Source of the DNA: Legionella sp.
Lineage (GTDB): Bacteria; Pseudomonadota; Gammaproteobacteria; Legionellales; Legionellaceae
DNA: 64,000 nucleotides
Assembly: GCA_017306715.1 (NCBI GenBank)
Contig: JAFKHV010000012.1
Coordinates: forward strand, 1 to 64,000
Direction of reading: 5' to 3'
Shown: positions 56,581-64,000 of the stretch, one piece after another
Layout: each line of letters starts with the position of its first letter
How positions within the stretch are numbered: the stretch's first letter is position 1
The notes under the pieces: model-generated
Told to the model about the DNA's origin: nothing
The model's input: only the letters and a program-made list of their open reading frames with translations
Databases searched by the model: none
Translations under genes and position numbers: made by a program

Positions 56581-56605
56581 ACCCTTTATCCAGATAAAGG
56601 GTTTT
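56581..56605 (+). terminator. Rho-independent terminator after hslU
   Basis: CCCTTTATC (56582-56590) and GATAAAGGG (56593-56601) form a 9-bp inverted repeat with a very short loop followed by TTTT. It lies just before the wrbA start. Confidence 0.7.
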
Positions 56606-56619
56606 GTCGTGAGAAATAA

Positions 56620-57221
<602 letters not shown>

Positions 57222-57222
<1 letters not shown>

Positions 57223-58004
57223 TGAAAGTTATCAGTTTTAATGCAAACGGTATTCGCGCAGCAGCTCGGAACGGTTTTTACGAATGGCTGCAGCAGCAGG
57301 ATGCTGACTTTGTTTGTATTCAGGAAACTAAGGCCCACGCAGAGCAGCTTATTCCAAAGGAAATGTATTATCCACAGGGTTATTTTTGTGAATATTATTC
57401 TGCGCAAAAAAAAGGATACAGTGGTGTCGCTATTTACGCCCGCCAGCAACCGCAAAACATTATTCGGGGAATCGGATACCATCATTGCGATGAAGAAGGG
57501 CGTTATCTGCAATTTGATTATCCGCGAATGAGTGTGATTTCACTCTATCTGCCATCAGGAACTAGTGGAGAATTACGTCAGGCAGTCAAATATGATTTCC
57601 TTGCCCGTTTTGCTGATCATCTACTCGAATTAAAAAGCGCAGGAAGAGAATTAATCATTTGTGGGGATTATAATATTGCTCATAAACAAATCGATTTAAA
57701 AAATTGGCGAAGCAATCAAAAAAACTCTGGCTTTTTACCTGAAGAGCGTGCATGGATGGATGAGTTATTCGGCTCTATGGGATTTATCGACGCCTTTCGT
57801 GTGCATAACCAAGAAGAGGAGCAATACACCTGGTGGTCCTACCGAAGCCGTGCTTGGGAAAAAAACGTGGGGTGGAGAATTGATTATCAGGTAATAACCC
57901 CGGGATTGGTTGATAGTGTCGTAGATAGTCACATATTCCGTGATGCCCGTTTATCGGACCATGCCCCGTTTGTCATTGAATATCAAGGAGATTGGTTTGC
58001 TTAA
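57222..58004 (+). CDS. Exodeoxyribonuclease III / AP endonuclease, copy 1
   Basis: This 260-residue metal-dependent enzyme cuts DNA at abasic sites and removes 3' blocks. Motifs in order are SFNANGIRAA, CIQETKA (metal Glu), GDYNIAHKQIDLKN, RIDYQ and SDHAPFVIEY (catalytic Asp-His). It is the ExoA-like branch. ATG shares its first base with the wrbA stop codon. The next gene is a second enzyme of the same family. Confidence 0.95.
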
Positions 58005-58803
58005 ATTAGCCAGTTGGAACGTAAATTCAATAAAAATACGCCTCGAGCAGGTGCTTGCTTGGATTGAACAAACGCAAACAGATATTTTAGCTTTGCAGGA
58101 AACTAAAATTATTGATGAGCAATTTCCTTCGGAGGTCTTTACTACCGCTGGTTATCATGTGGCTTATGCGGGACAAAAATCCTACAATGGCGTAGCCATC
58201 ATTAGTAAATATCCTCTAAGTGATGTCCTGGTGGATGTTCCTGACTATACCGATCCGCAGCGTCGCGTATTAGCGGCCACTGTGGAAGGTATTCGTGTTA
58301 TTAACTTATATGTTCCGAATGGGTCTAGCCCAGAATCTGAAAAATATCTATATAAGCTTAACTGGCTTCGGGAAGTGACCCGTTTTATTGAAGCGCAAAT
58401 GAATCTTTATCCTCATATGGCAATTGTAGGTGATTTTAATATTGCCCCTGAAGATCGTGATGTCCATGATCCTTTAGCCTGGATAGGTCAAGTTCTGGTG
58501 AGTGAGCCTGAGCGAGAGGCCTTTGCTACTTTATTAAAACTCGGTTTTCAGGATAGTTTTCGACAATTTCATCAGGACGGACAACACTTTAGCTGGTGGG
58601 ATTATCGAGCTGCAGGATTTCGTCGGAACCGTGGTGTGCGTATTGATCATATTTTATTAAGCGAAGCGCTCAGTCCTTTTTGTACACATGCACATATTGA
58701 CATTGAACCCCGAAAATCTGAACGTCCTTCTGATCATGCGCCCATTTGGGTTGAACTGAAAAATCATAATCTAACCGCACAAGATAAAAACATTATGGTT
58801 TAA
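57997..58803 (+). CDS. xthA: Exodeoxyribonuclease III, copy 2 (XthA-like)
   Basis: This 268-residue paralogue is of the E. coli XthA type: LASWNVNSIKIR, LALQETKI, GDFNIAPEDRDVHDP, RIDHILLSE and PSDHAPIWVEL. The start is TTG 57997 with AAGGAG 7 nt upstream; it overlaps the end of copy 1 by 8 bp. Longer ATG starts (57940, 57961) lie inside copy 1 and lack a site. Having both branches adjacent is unusual and suggests division of labour. Confidence 0.93.
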   Translation: MLKLASWNVNSIKIRLEQVLAWIEQTQTDILALQETKIIDEQFPSEVFTTAGYHVAYAGQKSYNGVAIISKYPLSDVLVDVPDYTDPQRRVLAATVEGIRVINLYVPNGSSPESEKYLYKLNWLREVTRFIEAQMNLYPHMAIVGDFNIAPEDRDVHDPLAWIGQVLVSEPEREAFATLLKLGFQDSFRQFHQDGQHFSWWDYRAAGFRRNRGVRIDHILLSEALSPFCTHAHIDIEPRKSERPSDHAPIWVELKNHNLTAQDKNIMV

Positions 58804-58940
58804 TGAAGAATGTTTTTATCGTTAGAAAAAATTGATTTGGCAGAGCATTTCTGCTATTGTGCACCGTTATTTATACAGAATGTCGTGCTTGGCTTTAAGT
58901 CCGGGTGGCGATGTGATTAACAAATGAGAGAGCAGTTACC

Positions 58941-59159
58941 ATGAAGCCTGAAATACATCCAAATTATGAAACCATTAAAGTCACTTGTAGTTGTGGTGCA
59001 AGTTTTGAAACCCGCTCTACACTATGCCAATCGTTAAACATTGAAGTTTGCTCCGAGTGTCATCCTTTCTATACCGGTAAACAAAAACTCGTTGATACGG
59101 GTGGCCGTGTACAAAAATTCCGTGATCGTTACAGTTTACGTAGCCAATCAGCGAAATAA
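58941..59159 (+). CDS. rpmE: 50S ribosomal protein L31, zinc-binding type
   Basis: This 72-residue protein of the large subunit has the four zinc Cys at 16, 18, 37 and 40 (CSCG and CSEC), so it is the zinc-containing type rather than the zinc-free paralogue made under zinc shortage. GAGAG precedes the ATG. The length is normal. Confidence 0.97.
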   Translation: MKPEIHPNYETIKVTCSCGASFETRSTLCQSLNIEVCSECHPFYTGKQKLVDTGGRVQKFRDRYSLRSQSAK

Positions 59160-59185
59160 GAAATGCGCATTCTTGCGCGTTTCTT
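59158..59185 (+). terminator. Hairpin after rpmE
   Basis: AAGAAATGCGC (59158-59168) faces GCGCGTTTCTT (59175-59185) with one mismatch and a 6-nt loop, starting in the rpmE stop codon. The T-run is poor. The remaining gap to 59417 holds a promoter candidate only. Confidence 0.6.
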
Positions 59186-59358
59186 GCTAAATTGTAAAAC
59201 TTGAAATGTTAATTTCATTGAAATAACTACTTACGCAGTTCTATTGTCTGGCTTTCCCTCTGTCAATTTCTTTTTACATTCCATTTTGGAATTGTGATTG
59301 TGTTTACTAAAAAATCTATTTTTATAAACACAATATTCAAGAAATGGGCAGAAAATAG

Positions 59359-59387
59359 TTGACAAAGACTGTAGGAAAGCCTAATCC
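59359..59387 (+). promoter_or_regulatory. Possible promoter of the malic enzyme gene
   Basis: A perfect TTGACA (59359-59364) is followed 17 nt later by TAATCC (59382-59387), a weak -10. This would start transcription about 20 nt before the likely start codon. Confidence 0.4.
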
Positions 59388-59416
59388 TATGTGTTTTGAT
59401 TTAGAGAGTGTGTACT

Positions 59417-60643
59417 TTGGACAATGACGTTTTAAAACAAGCAGCGTTGGAATATCACGAATTTCCTGTTCCAGGAAAATTGAGCGTGCAACTGACAAAA
59501 CCCACGGACTCTCAACAGGATTTATCCTTAGCCTATACCCCTGGGGTGGCCGCTCCGGTTGTAGCTATAGCCGAAAATGCTGAAAATGCCTATCGCTACA
59601 CGAACAAAGGCAATCTGGTCGCTGTAATGACCAATGGAACTGCTGTGTTGGGATTGGGCGATATGGGGGCATTGGCAAGTAAGCCCGTGATGGAAGGAAA
59701 AGCTGTCTTATTCAAACGATTTGCAGGTATTGATGTATTTGATATCGAAGTCGACGCGCAAGATCCACAGGCATTTATTGCAACAGCAAAAAACATTGCT
59801 CCTACATTTGGTGGCATTAATCTTGAAGATTTAAAAGCGCCTGAATGCTTTGAAATAGAGCAAGCACTGATTGAACAATTAAACATACCCGTCTTCCATG
59901 ACGATCAACACGGAACCGCAATTGTTGTCGCTGCAGGTTTACTTAATGCGCTCGAGTTACAGAAAAAATCTTTAGCTGAGGCTAAAATTGTTTGTATCGG
60001 TGCAGGTGCAGCCGGCATCGCTTCCATGCGTTTACTGGTAGCATTAGGTGCCAACAAAGAAAATATGTTGCTTTTAGATTCTAACGGTGTCATTCACTCA
60101 GGTCGTACCGATCTAAATCCGTATAAGTTTGCCTTTGCTCGAACCACTGAGTGCCGTACCTTAGCGGATGCTCTGGATGGCGCTGATGTATTCATTGGTG
60201 TAGCAAAACCGAACCTTCTAGATGCTGAGCTATTAAACAAAATGGCACCCCATGCGGTAATTTTTGCTCTATCAAATCCGGATCCAGAAATAAGACCTGA
60301 AATGGCACATCAAGTACGTACTGATCTCATTATTGCCACAGGTCGGAGTGATTATCCTAATCAAGTAAATAATGTCCTGTGTTTTCCCTATATTTTTCGT
60401 GGCGCACTGGATGTACGTGCTACCTGTATAAATCAGGCCATGCAGATCGCTGCCGTTGAGGCGATAAGACAATTAGTACATGAACCCGTTCCACAGATAG
60501 TTAAAGATAATTATCCAGGGGTGAAGGATTGGGATTTCGGACCAAACTACATTATTCCCAAGCCAATTGATCCACGTTTAAAGGAGCGCGTTCCTGTGGC
60601 TGTGGCACAAGCCGCTAAGACAAGTGGCGTGAGTCAACTTTAA
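59417..60643 (+). CDS. Malic enzyme (NAD(P)-dependent, short form)
   Basis: This 408-residue cytosolic enzyme makes pyruvate and CO2 from malate. ALEYHEFPVPGK, YTPGVAAP, the metal-site GGINLEDLKAPECFEIE, VFHDDQHGTAIV and the dinucleotide fold GAGAAGIASMRLL are seen. It lacks the phosphotransacetylase-like C-terminal half of E. coli MaeB. The TTG at 59417 has AGAGAG 8 nt upstream; the GTG at 59408 overlaps that site and is a less likely start. Confidence 0.92.
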   Translation: MDNDVLKQAALEYHEFPVPGKLSVQLTKPTDSQQDLSLAYTPGVAAPVVAIAENAENAYRYTNKGNLVAVMTNGTAVLGLGDMGALASKPVMEGKAVLFKRFAGIDVFDIEVDAQDPQAFIATAKNIAPTFGGINLEDLKAPECFEIEQALIEQLNIPVFHDDQHGTAIVVAAGLLNALELQKKSLAEAKIVCIGAGAAGIASMRLLVALGANKENMLLLDSNGVIHSGRTDLNPYKFAFARTTECRTLADALDGADVFIGVAKPNLLDAELLNKMAPHAVIFALSNPDPEIRPEMAHQVRTDLIIATGRSDYPNQVNNVLCFPYIFRGALDVRATCINQAMQIAAVEAIRQLVHEPVPQIVKDNYPGVKDWDFGPNYIIPKPIDPRLKERVPVAVAQAAKTSGVSQL

Positions 60644-60777
60644 TACAGTTTATAGAATTACAGGTGAGCCCCTTCATGATGAAGGGCATGGAAATAATAA
60701 GAAAATAGAAGAGTTGTGGATTGCTTTTTCGTGAAGGAGACACACTTTTACTTAACCCATATGTTAAGGAGATAACT

Positions 60778-62073
60778 TTGCTTTCTGAAAATCATAAGAG
60801 TTACACTGTGGTCGGTTGGCTTATTTGTGCCTTGGGAGCTATTTTTTATAGTTATGAGTATTTGTTACGTATTGCGCCGAGCGCGATGGAATCAGCACTA
60901 CGTCAACATTTTGATTTAACTGCAACTGGATTTGGCCATATATCTTCATTATATTATTTAGCTTATGTTCCGATGCAGTTACCCGTAGGTTTGTTACTCG
61001 ATCGCTACGGTCCTCGCCGTTTACTGAGTTTTGCTTGTTTAGTATGCGTCATTGGCACATTTGTTTTTACGAGCACTAATAATTTTGCAGTAGCTGGCAT
61101 TGGTCGCTTCCTCGTGGGGCTGGGTTCTGCATTTGCTTTTGTAGGTGTACTCAAATTAGCCACCCTCTGGCTTCCCGAAAATCGTCTGGCGATGGTGTCT
61201 GGAATGACGGCTGCTCTGGGCACAATAGGTGCGATGCTGGGTGACAATTTTCTAGAAATTTTTGTCGTTAAGTTTGGTTGGGTGAAAACGCTTAATGTCA
61301 CTGCAGCTTTCGGTATTTTGCTCATGTTTTTGCTCTGGGCAGGAATTCGCGATAATAAAGGTCGTCATCGCCAGCATGGGACTGTAGCTAATTTTTCAAA
61401 AGGATTTAGAGATTTATCCCTTATCGCCCGTAATAAGCAAATTTGGCTTAATGGTTTATATGGTTGTTTAGTGTATTTACCAACAACGGTTTTCGCTGAA
61501 CTTTGGGGTATCCCTTATTTGCGTCATGCGCATGGCATGTCCGGCAATGCAGCGGGTATGGCGAATTCTATTTTATTCCTTGGTTTTACCATAGGGGCTC
61601 CGCTCATGGGCTATATTTCTGACCGGTTAGCGCGTCGGAAATTTCCTATGCTTTTCGGAGCTACTGGAGCCGCGATGATCATGTTAGTGATCTTATATTA
61701 CCCCGGGTTAACTGAAGGGAAGATTCAAATTTTAATGTTTGTATTGGGGTTGTTGTATAGTGCGCAGGCGATTGTTTTTGCGGTAGGTCGCGAGCTCAGT
61801 CCAGGCGAAGCCGGCGGAACGGCTATGGCATTAACCAATATGATTGTGATGCTCGGGGCTATGTTATTACAACCCCTGGTTGGTTACCTATTGGATTTTA
61901 GTGCATCACGCCAGATTAACAGTGCGGTAACGGATACAATCATTAATAATATGGATAAAATATATACAGTAAGTGATTATCAGTTTGCCCTGGCTTTCAT
62001 TCCGATGGGAATGCTTGCTGCTGCCGGTATCACTTTTTTACTTAAAGAAACTTATGCGCATGTTGATAAATAA
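60778..62073 (+). CDS. MFS transporter, first of a second tandem pair
   Basis: This 431-residue twelve-span protein has the MFS motif LPVGLLLDRYGPRRLL. The middle and end (GFTIGAPLMGYISDRLARRKFP, FAVGRELSPGEAGGTAMALTNM) resemble organic anion/amino-acid type transporters of the same large Legionella set. The start is TTG 60778 with AAGGAG 6-7 nt upstream; an upstream TTG at 60721 lies in a less likely frame extension. The substrate is unknown. Confidence 0.85.
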   Translation: MLSENHKSYTVVGWLICALGAIFYSYEYLLRIAPSAMESALRQHFDLTATGFGHISSLYYLAYVPMQLPVGLLLDRYGPRRLLSFACLVCVIGTFVFTSTNNFAVAGIGRFLVGLGSAFAFVGVLKLATLWLPENRLAMVSGMTAALGTIGAMLGDNFLEIFVVKFGWVKTLNVTAAFGILLMFLLWAGIRDNKGRHRQHGTVANFSKGFRDLSLIARNKQIWLNGLYGCLVYLPTTVFAELWGIPYLRHAHGMSGNAAGMANSILFLGFTIGAPLMGYISDRLARRKFPMLFGATGAAMIMLVILYYPGLTEGKIQILMFVLGLLYSAQAIVFAVGRELSPGEAGGTAMALTNMIVMLGAMLLQPLVGYLLDFSASRQINSAVTDTIINNMDKIYTVSDYQFALAFIPMGMLAAAGITFLLKETYAHVDK

Positions 62074-62074
62074 T

Positions 62075-63328
62075 ATGATGAATACAAGGAAGCAGTTGGT
62101 TTTAGGGGCAATTATTTGCTTTGTGGGTGCAATATTTTATTGTTATGAATTTATTTTGCGTATCATTCCGGGGGTTCTGAAAGAGGATTTAAGTATCGCG
62201 TTAGGTCATATCTCAGCGACTACATTTGGTCAAATTTCAGCACTTTATTATTTTGCGTACTCACCCATGCAATTACCCGTGGGGATGCTTATGGATCGCT
62301 TTGGACCCAGACGCCTGCTTACTTTTGCATGTGTATGCTGTACCCTGGGTTCCTGGATGTTTACTATCACATCTTCCATGTTTATTGTAGGGGCTGGTCG
62401 TTTTTTGATGGGTTTTGGCTCATCGTTTGCATTTGTGGGTGTGTTATCCCTGGCGTTACATTGGTTGCCTAGACGTTATTTTTCTTTAGTCGCTGGTTTA
62501 ATGACCACTCTTGGGATGATCGGCCTGGTCTATGGTGAACGTAATATCACGGCGTGGTCACAAAGTGTCGGCTGGGAAAACGTCTTAATCTTTATTGCCT
62601 GGGTTGGTTTTGGTTTAAGTATACTAATCCTACTGGTCGTTAGGGATAGCCCTTCCGGACATTATTCTAAAAAGCATCAACTAACAGACTTTTTCCAAAA
62701 TGTATGGAAAGTATTAATGTCACCAGAGGTATGGGTAATCGGTTTTATTGGTGCTTGCTTATACACATCATTATCCGTTTTTGGCGAATTATGGGGAAAA
62801 ACTTATTTAGAACAAGCCCATCATTTATCGAAAATGGAGGCAGCTGATGCAATATGCTCCGTATTTTTGGGTTGGGCAGTTGGTGCCCCAGTGGCTGGAT
62901 ATTTGTCCGATCGCACCGGTAAACGATTGCTGCCTTTAGTTTTGGGGGCGATATTATCCCTGATTTGTATTAGTCTGGTTTTATATTTCCCGGGCTTAAC
63001 ATACTCACAATTGACCACCTTACTCTTCTTTTATGGGGTTTTTAGTGGCACCGAGATCATTGTTTTTGTGATGGCTAAAGAGTGTAGTGGTGCTCAGTTG
63101 TCGGGTACCGTTTTTGCGGCAACAAATATGATAGTTGCTTTAGGTGGGGTAGTTTTCCAACCTCTTGTTGGTAAATTATTAGATACATTCGGTGATAGCG
63201 GTATTGTAGGTGGGGAGCATATCTACACGGTAGTTGATTACCAAGTAGCTCTTTCCGTCTTACCCTTATCGCTACTATTAGTAACGATTCTCGCATTTTT
63301 TATCAAAGACCATCCTCGACATAATTAA
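62075..63328 (+). CDS. MFS transporter, second of a second tandem pair
   Basis: This 417-residue twelve-span paralogue of the gene before it has LPVGMLMDRFGPRRLL, GAPVAGYLSDRTGKRLLP and VMAKECSGAQLSGTVFAATNM. The ATG at 62075 starts right after the stop codon of the first transporter; in-frame ATGs at 62054 and 62060 would give a small overlap, and none has a clear ribosome-binding site, so translation is probably coupled. The cargo is unknown. Confidence 0.86.
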   Translation: MMNTRKQLVLGAIICFVGAIFYCYEFILRIIPGVLKEDLSIALGHISATTFGQISALYYFAYSPMQLPVGMLMDRFGPRRLLTFACVCCTLGSWMFTITSSMFIVGAGRFLMGFGSSFAFVGVLSLALHWLPRRYFSLVAGLMTTLGMIGLVYGERNITAWSQSVGWENVLIFIAWVGFGLSILILLVVRDSPSGHYSKKHQLTDFFQNVWKVLMSPEVWVIGFIGACLYTSLSVFGELWGKTYLEQAHHLSKMEAADAICSVFLGWAVGAPVAGYLSDRTGKRLLPLVLGAILSLICISLVLYFPGLTYSQLTTLLFFYGVFSGTEIIVFVMAKECSGAQLSGTVFAATNMIVALGGVVFQPLVGKLLDTFGDSGIVGGEHIYTVVDYQVALSVLPLSLLLVTILAFFIKDHPRHN

Positions 63329-63379
63329 AACGTGCGGATAAGAAAAATTTCGTGCTCTTAATATAAACTTCCAGTATAT

Positions 63380-63414
63380 CCAGCTCAAAGCAGATAGATA
63401 ACCTGCAGAGCTGG
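63380..63414. terminator. Interrupted hairpin between convergent genes
   Basis: CCAGCTC (63380-63386) pairs with GAGCTGG (63408-63414), and inside it GCAG (63390-63393) pairs with CTGC (63403-63406). It lies in the short gap between the MFS pair and dam. No T-run is seen, so it is only a candidate terminator. Confidence 0.4.
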
Positions 63415-63435
63415 GTACTATGTTCTTCTCTAATG

Positions 63436-64000
63436 CTAATTAAAAATTGCAAGCAATTCCTGAACCGGTTTTCTTAATTGATATTGGCAATTAATGTAAC
63501 GCGCAACTGGAAAATATTTAATTTTGGCGCGTTGATAAAATACACGGGTGGATTCGGTATCATGGTTCGAAATAACCACTGGAATACCGCGTGCAGCGGT
63601 TATAGCAGCTAAATCCGCGAGCTCCTGTTGGTCTGATAGAGTAAATTGGTTCTTGGTATAACTAAAGGCTTTTGTATGTGTATTAATGGGAACATAAGGT
63701 GGATCGCAGTAAATCACATCACCAGGCTCTGCAGCGGCAAAACTATTTCTGAAATCTTGCAAGTAAAAATCAGTATATTGGCTTTTTGAATAAAAAAGCT
63801 TCATTTCCAGAGCAGGAAAATAAGGTTTGGTATATAGTCCGAAGGGAACATTATAAATTCCACGTGAATTATATCGGCATAAACCATTGTAACCATGACG
63901 ATTAAGGTAGAGAAAAAGAGCTGCTCTGTGGCTATTAAATGGGGTAAGATTAAATTTTTCTCGTAACAAATAATATTGTTCTTTATTATTATACGCGCCG
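63436..64000 (-). CDS. dam: DNA adenine methyltransferase Dam, N terminus beyond window
   Basis: The reading frame stays open to position 64000, so the N-terminal part with the SAM motif is missing from view. The visible 188 residues match Dam closely: RAALFLYLNRHGYNGLCRYNSRGIYNVPFG, the catalytic DPPY within VIYCDPPYVPI, and VVISNHD. It methylates adenine in GATC and would influence mismatch repair and replication timing. The short stretch before the internal TTG at 63969 is in frame and continues the protein. Confidence 0.95.
   Translation of the reverse strand, partial: GAYNNKEQYYLLREKFNLTPFNSHRAALFLYLNRHGYNGLCRYNSRGIYNVPFGLYTKPYFPALEMKLFYSKSQYTDFYLQDFRNSFAAAEPGDVIYCDPPYVPINTHTKAFSYTKNQFTLSDQQELADLAAITAARGIPVVISNHDTESTRVFYQRAKIKYFPVARYINCQYQLRKPVQELLAIFN

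Noticed and set aside
60668-60687. Hairpin after the malic enzyme gene
   Set aside because: The arms pair only with a bulge and there is no T-run, so it is too weak to call.

Overview
The window looks like chromosome from a Legionella-type gammaproteobacterium. The DNA is AT-rich. It carries a Legionella-style PmrA box, a very large effector-like gene, paralogous families without recognisable function, two tandem pairs of MFS transporters resembling the Legionella Pht family, and ordinary gammaproteobacterial housekeeping genes (5S rRNA, hslVU, deoB, dacB, gor, comEC, rpmE, dam). No phage, CRISPR array, tRNA or intact insertion sequence was seen. The left edge cuts a 5S rRNA gene and the right edge cuts a dam gene.

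Layout. 1-150: end of an rRNA operon with its terminator. 397-1001: a small DMT-like membrane protein and a decayed fragment that resembles the 3' end of an IS4-type transposase. 1012-12687: the most unusual region. A PmrA-box promoter precedes a 2824-residue protein with a complete SecA-like motor near its centre, followed by two related proteins with C-terminal membrane hairpins. 12772-17761: gamma carbonic anhydrase-like protein and glutathione reductase on the minus strand, then an HlyD/ABC-2 exporter whose HlyD gene is broken by a 2-bp TA insertion. 17740-23147 (minus): secreted phosphoesterase, PBP4 (dacB), an orphan parB and an amino-acid permease. 23437-26620 (minus): upp, a DUF1688/URC4 gene and a URC1/RibA-like gene, which together look like the URC route of uracil breakdown. 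26799-33783: MAPEG protein, small orphan protein, a PIG-L deacetylase/methyltransferase/acyl-CoA dehydrogenase-like cassette, and a trehalose-metabolism pair (HAD-OtsB fusion plus GH65).

33945-44759: two ferritin-like proteins (a bacterioferritin-like one and Dps), an L,D-transpeptidase, a glycine-rich membrane protein, a PAS-GGDEF-EAL regulator with a KfrA-like N terminus, a GST, a His/Gly/Trp repeat protein, MscS and ComEC. 44908-48658 (minus): a pair of related orphan proteins, a polysaccharide deacetylase and another orphan protein with an acidic tail. 48957-63328 (plus): an ArnT-like glycosyltransferase, an MFS pair leading into deoB (a nucleoside link), hslVU, wrbA with two tandem exonuclease III genes, rpmE, malic enzyme and a second MFS pair. 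The window ends in dam.

The best candidate for an undescribed system is the SecA-like giant with its two hairpin partners. Its PmrA box suggests co-regulation with Dot/Icm effectors, but translocation and function are inference. Start codons were placed by ribosome-binding sites, and several differ from the longest open frame.
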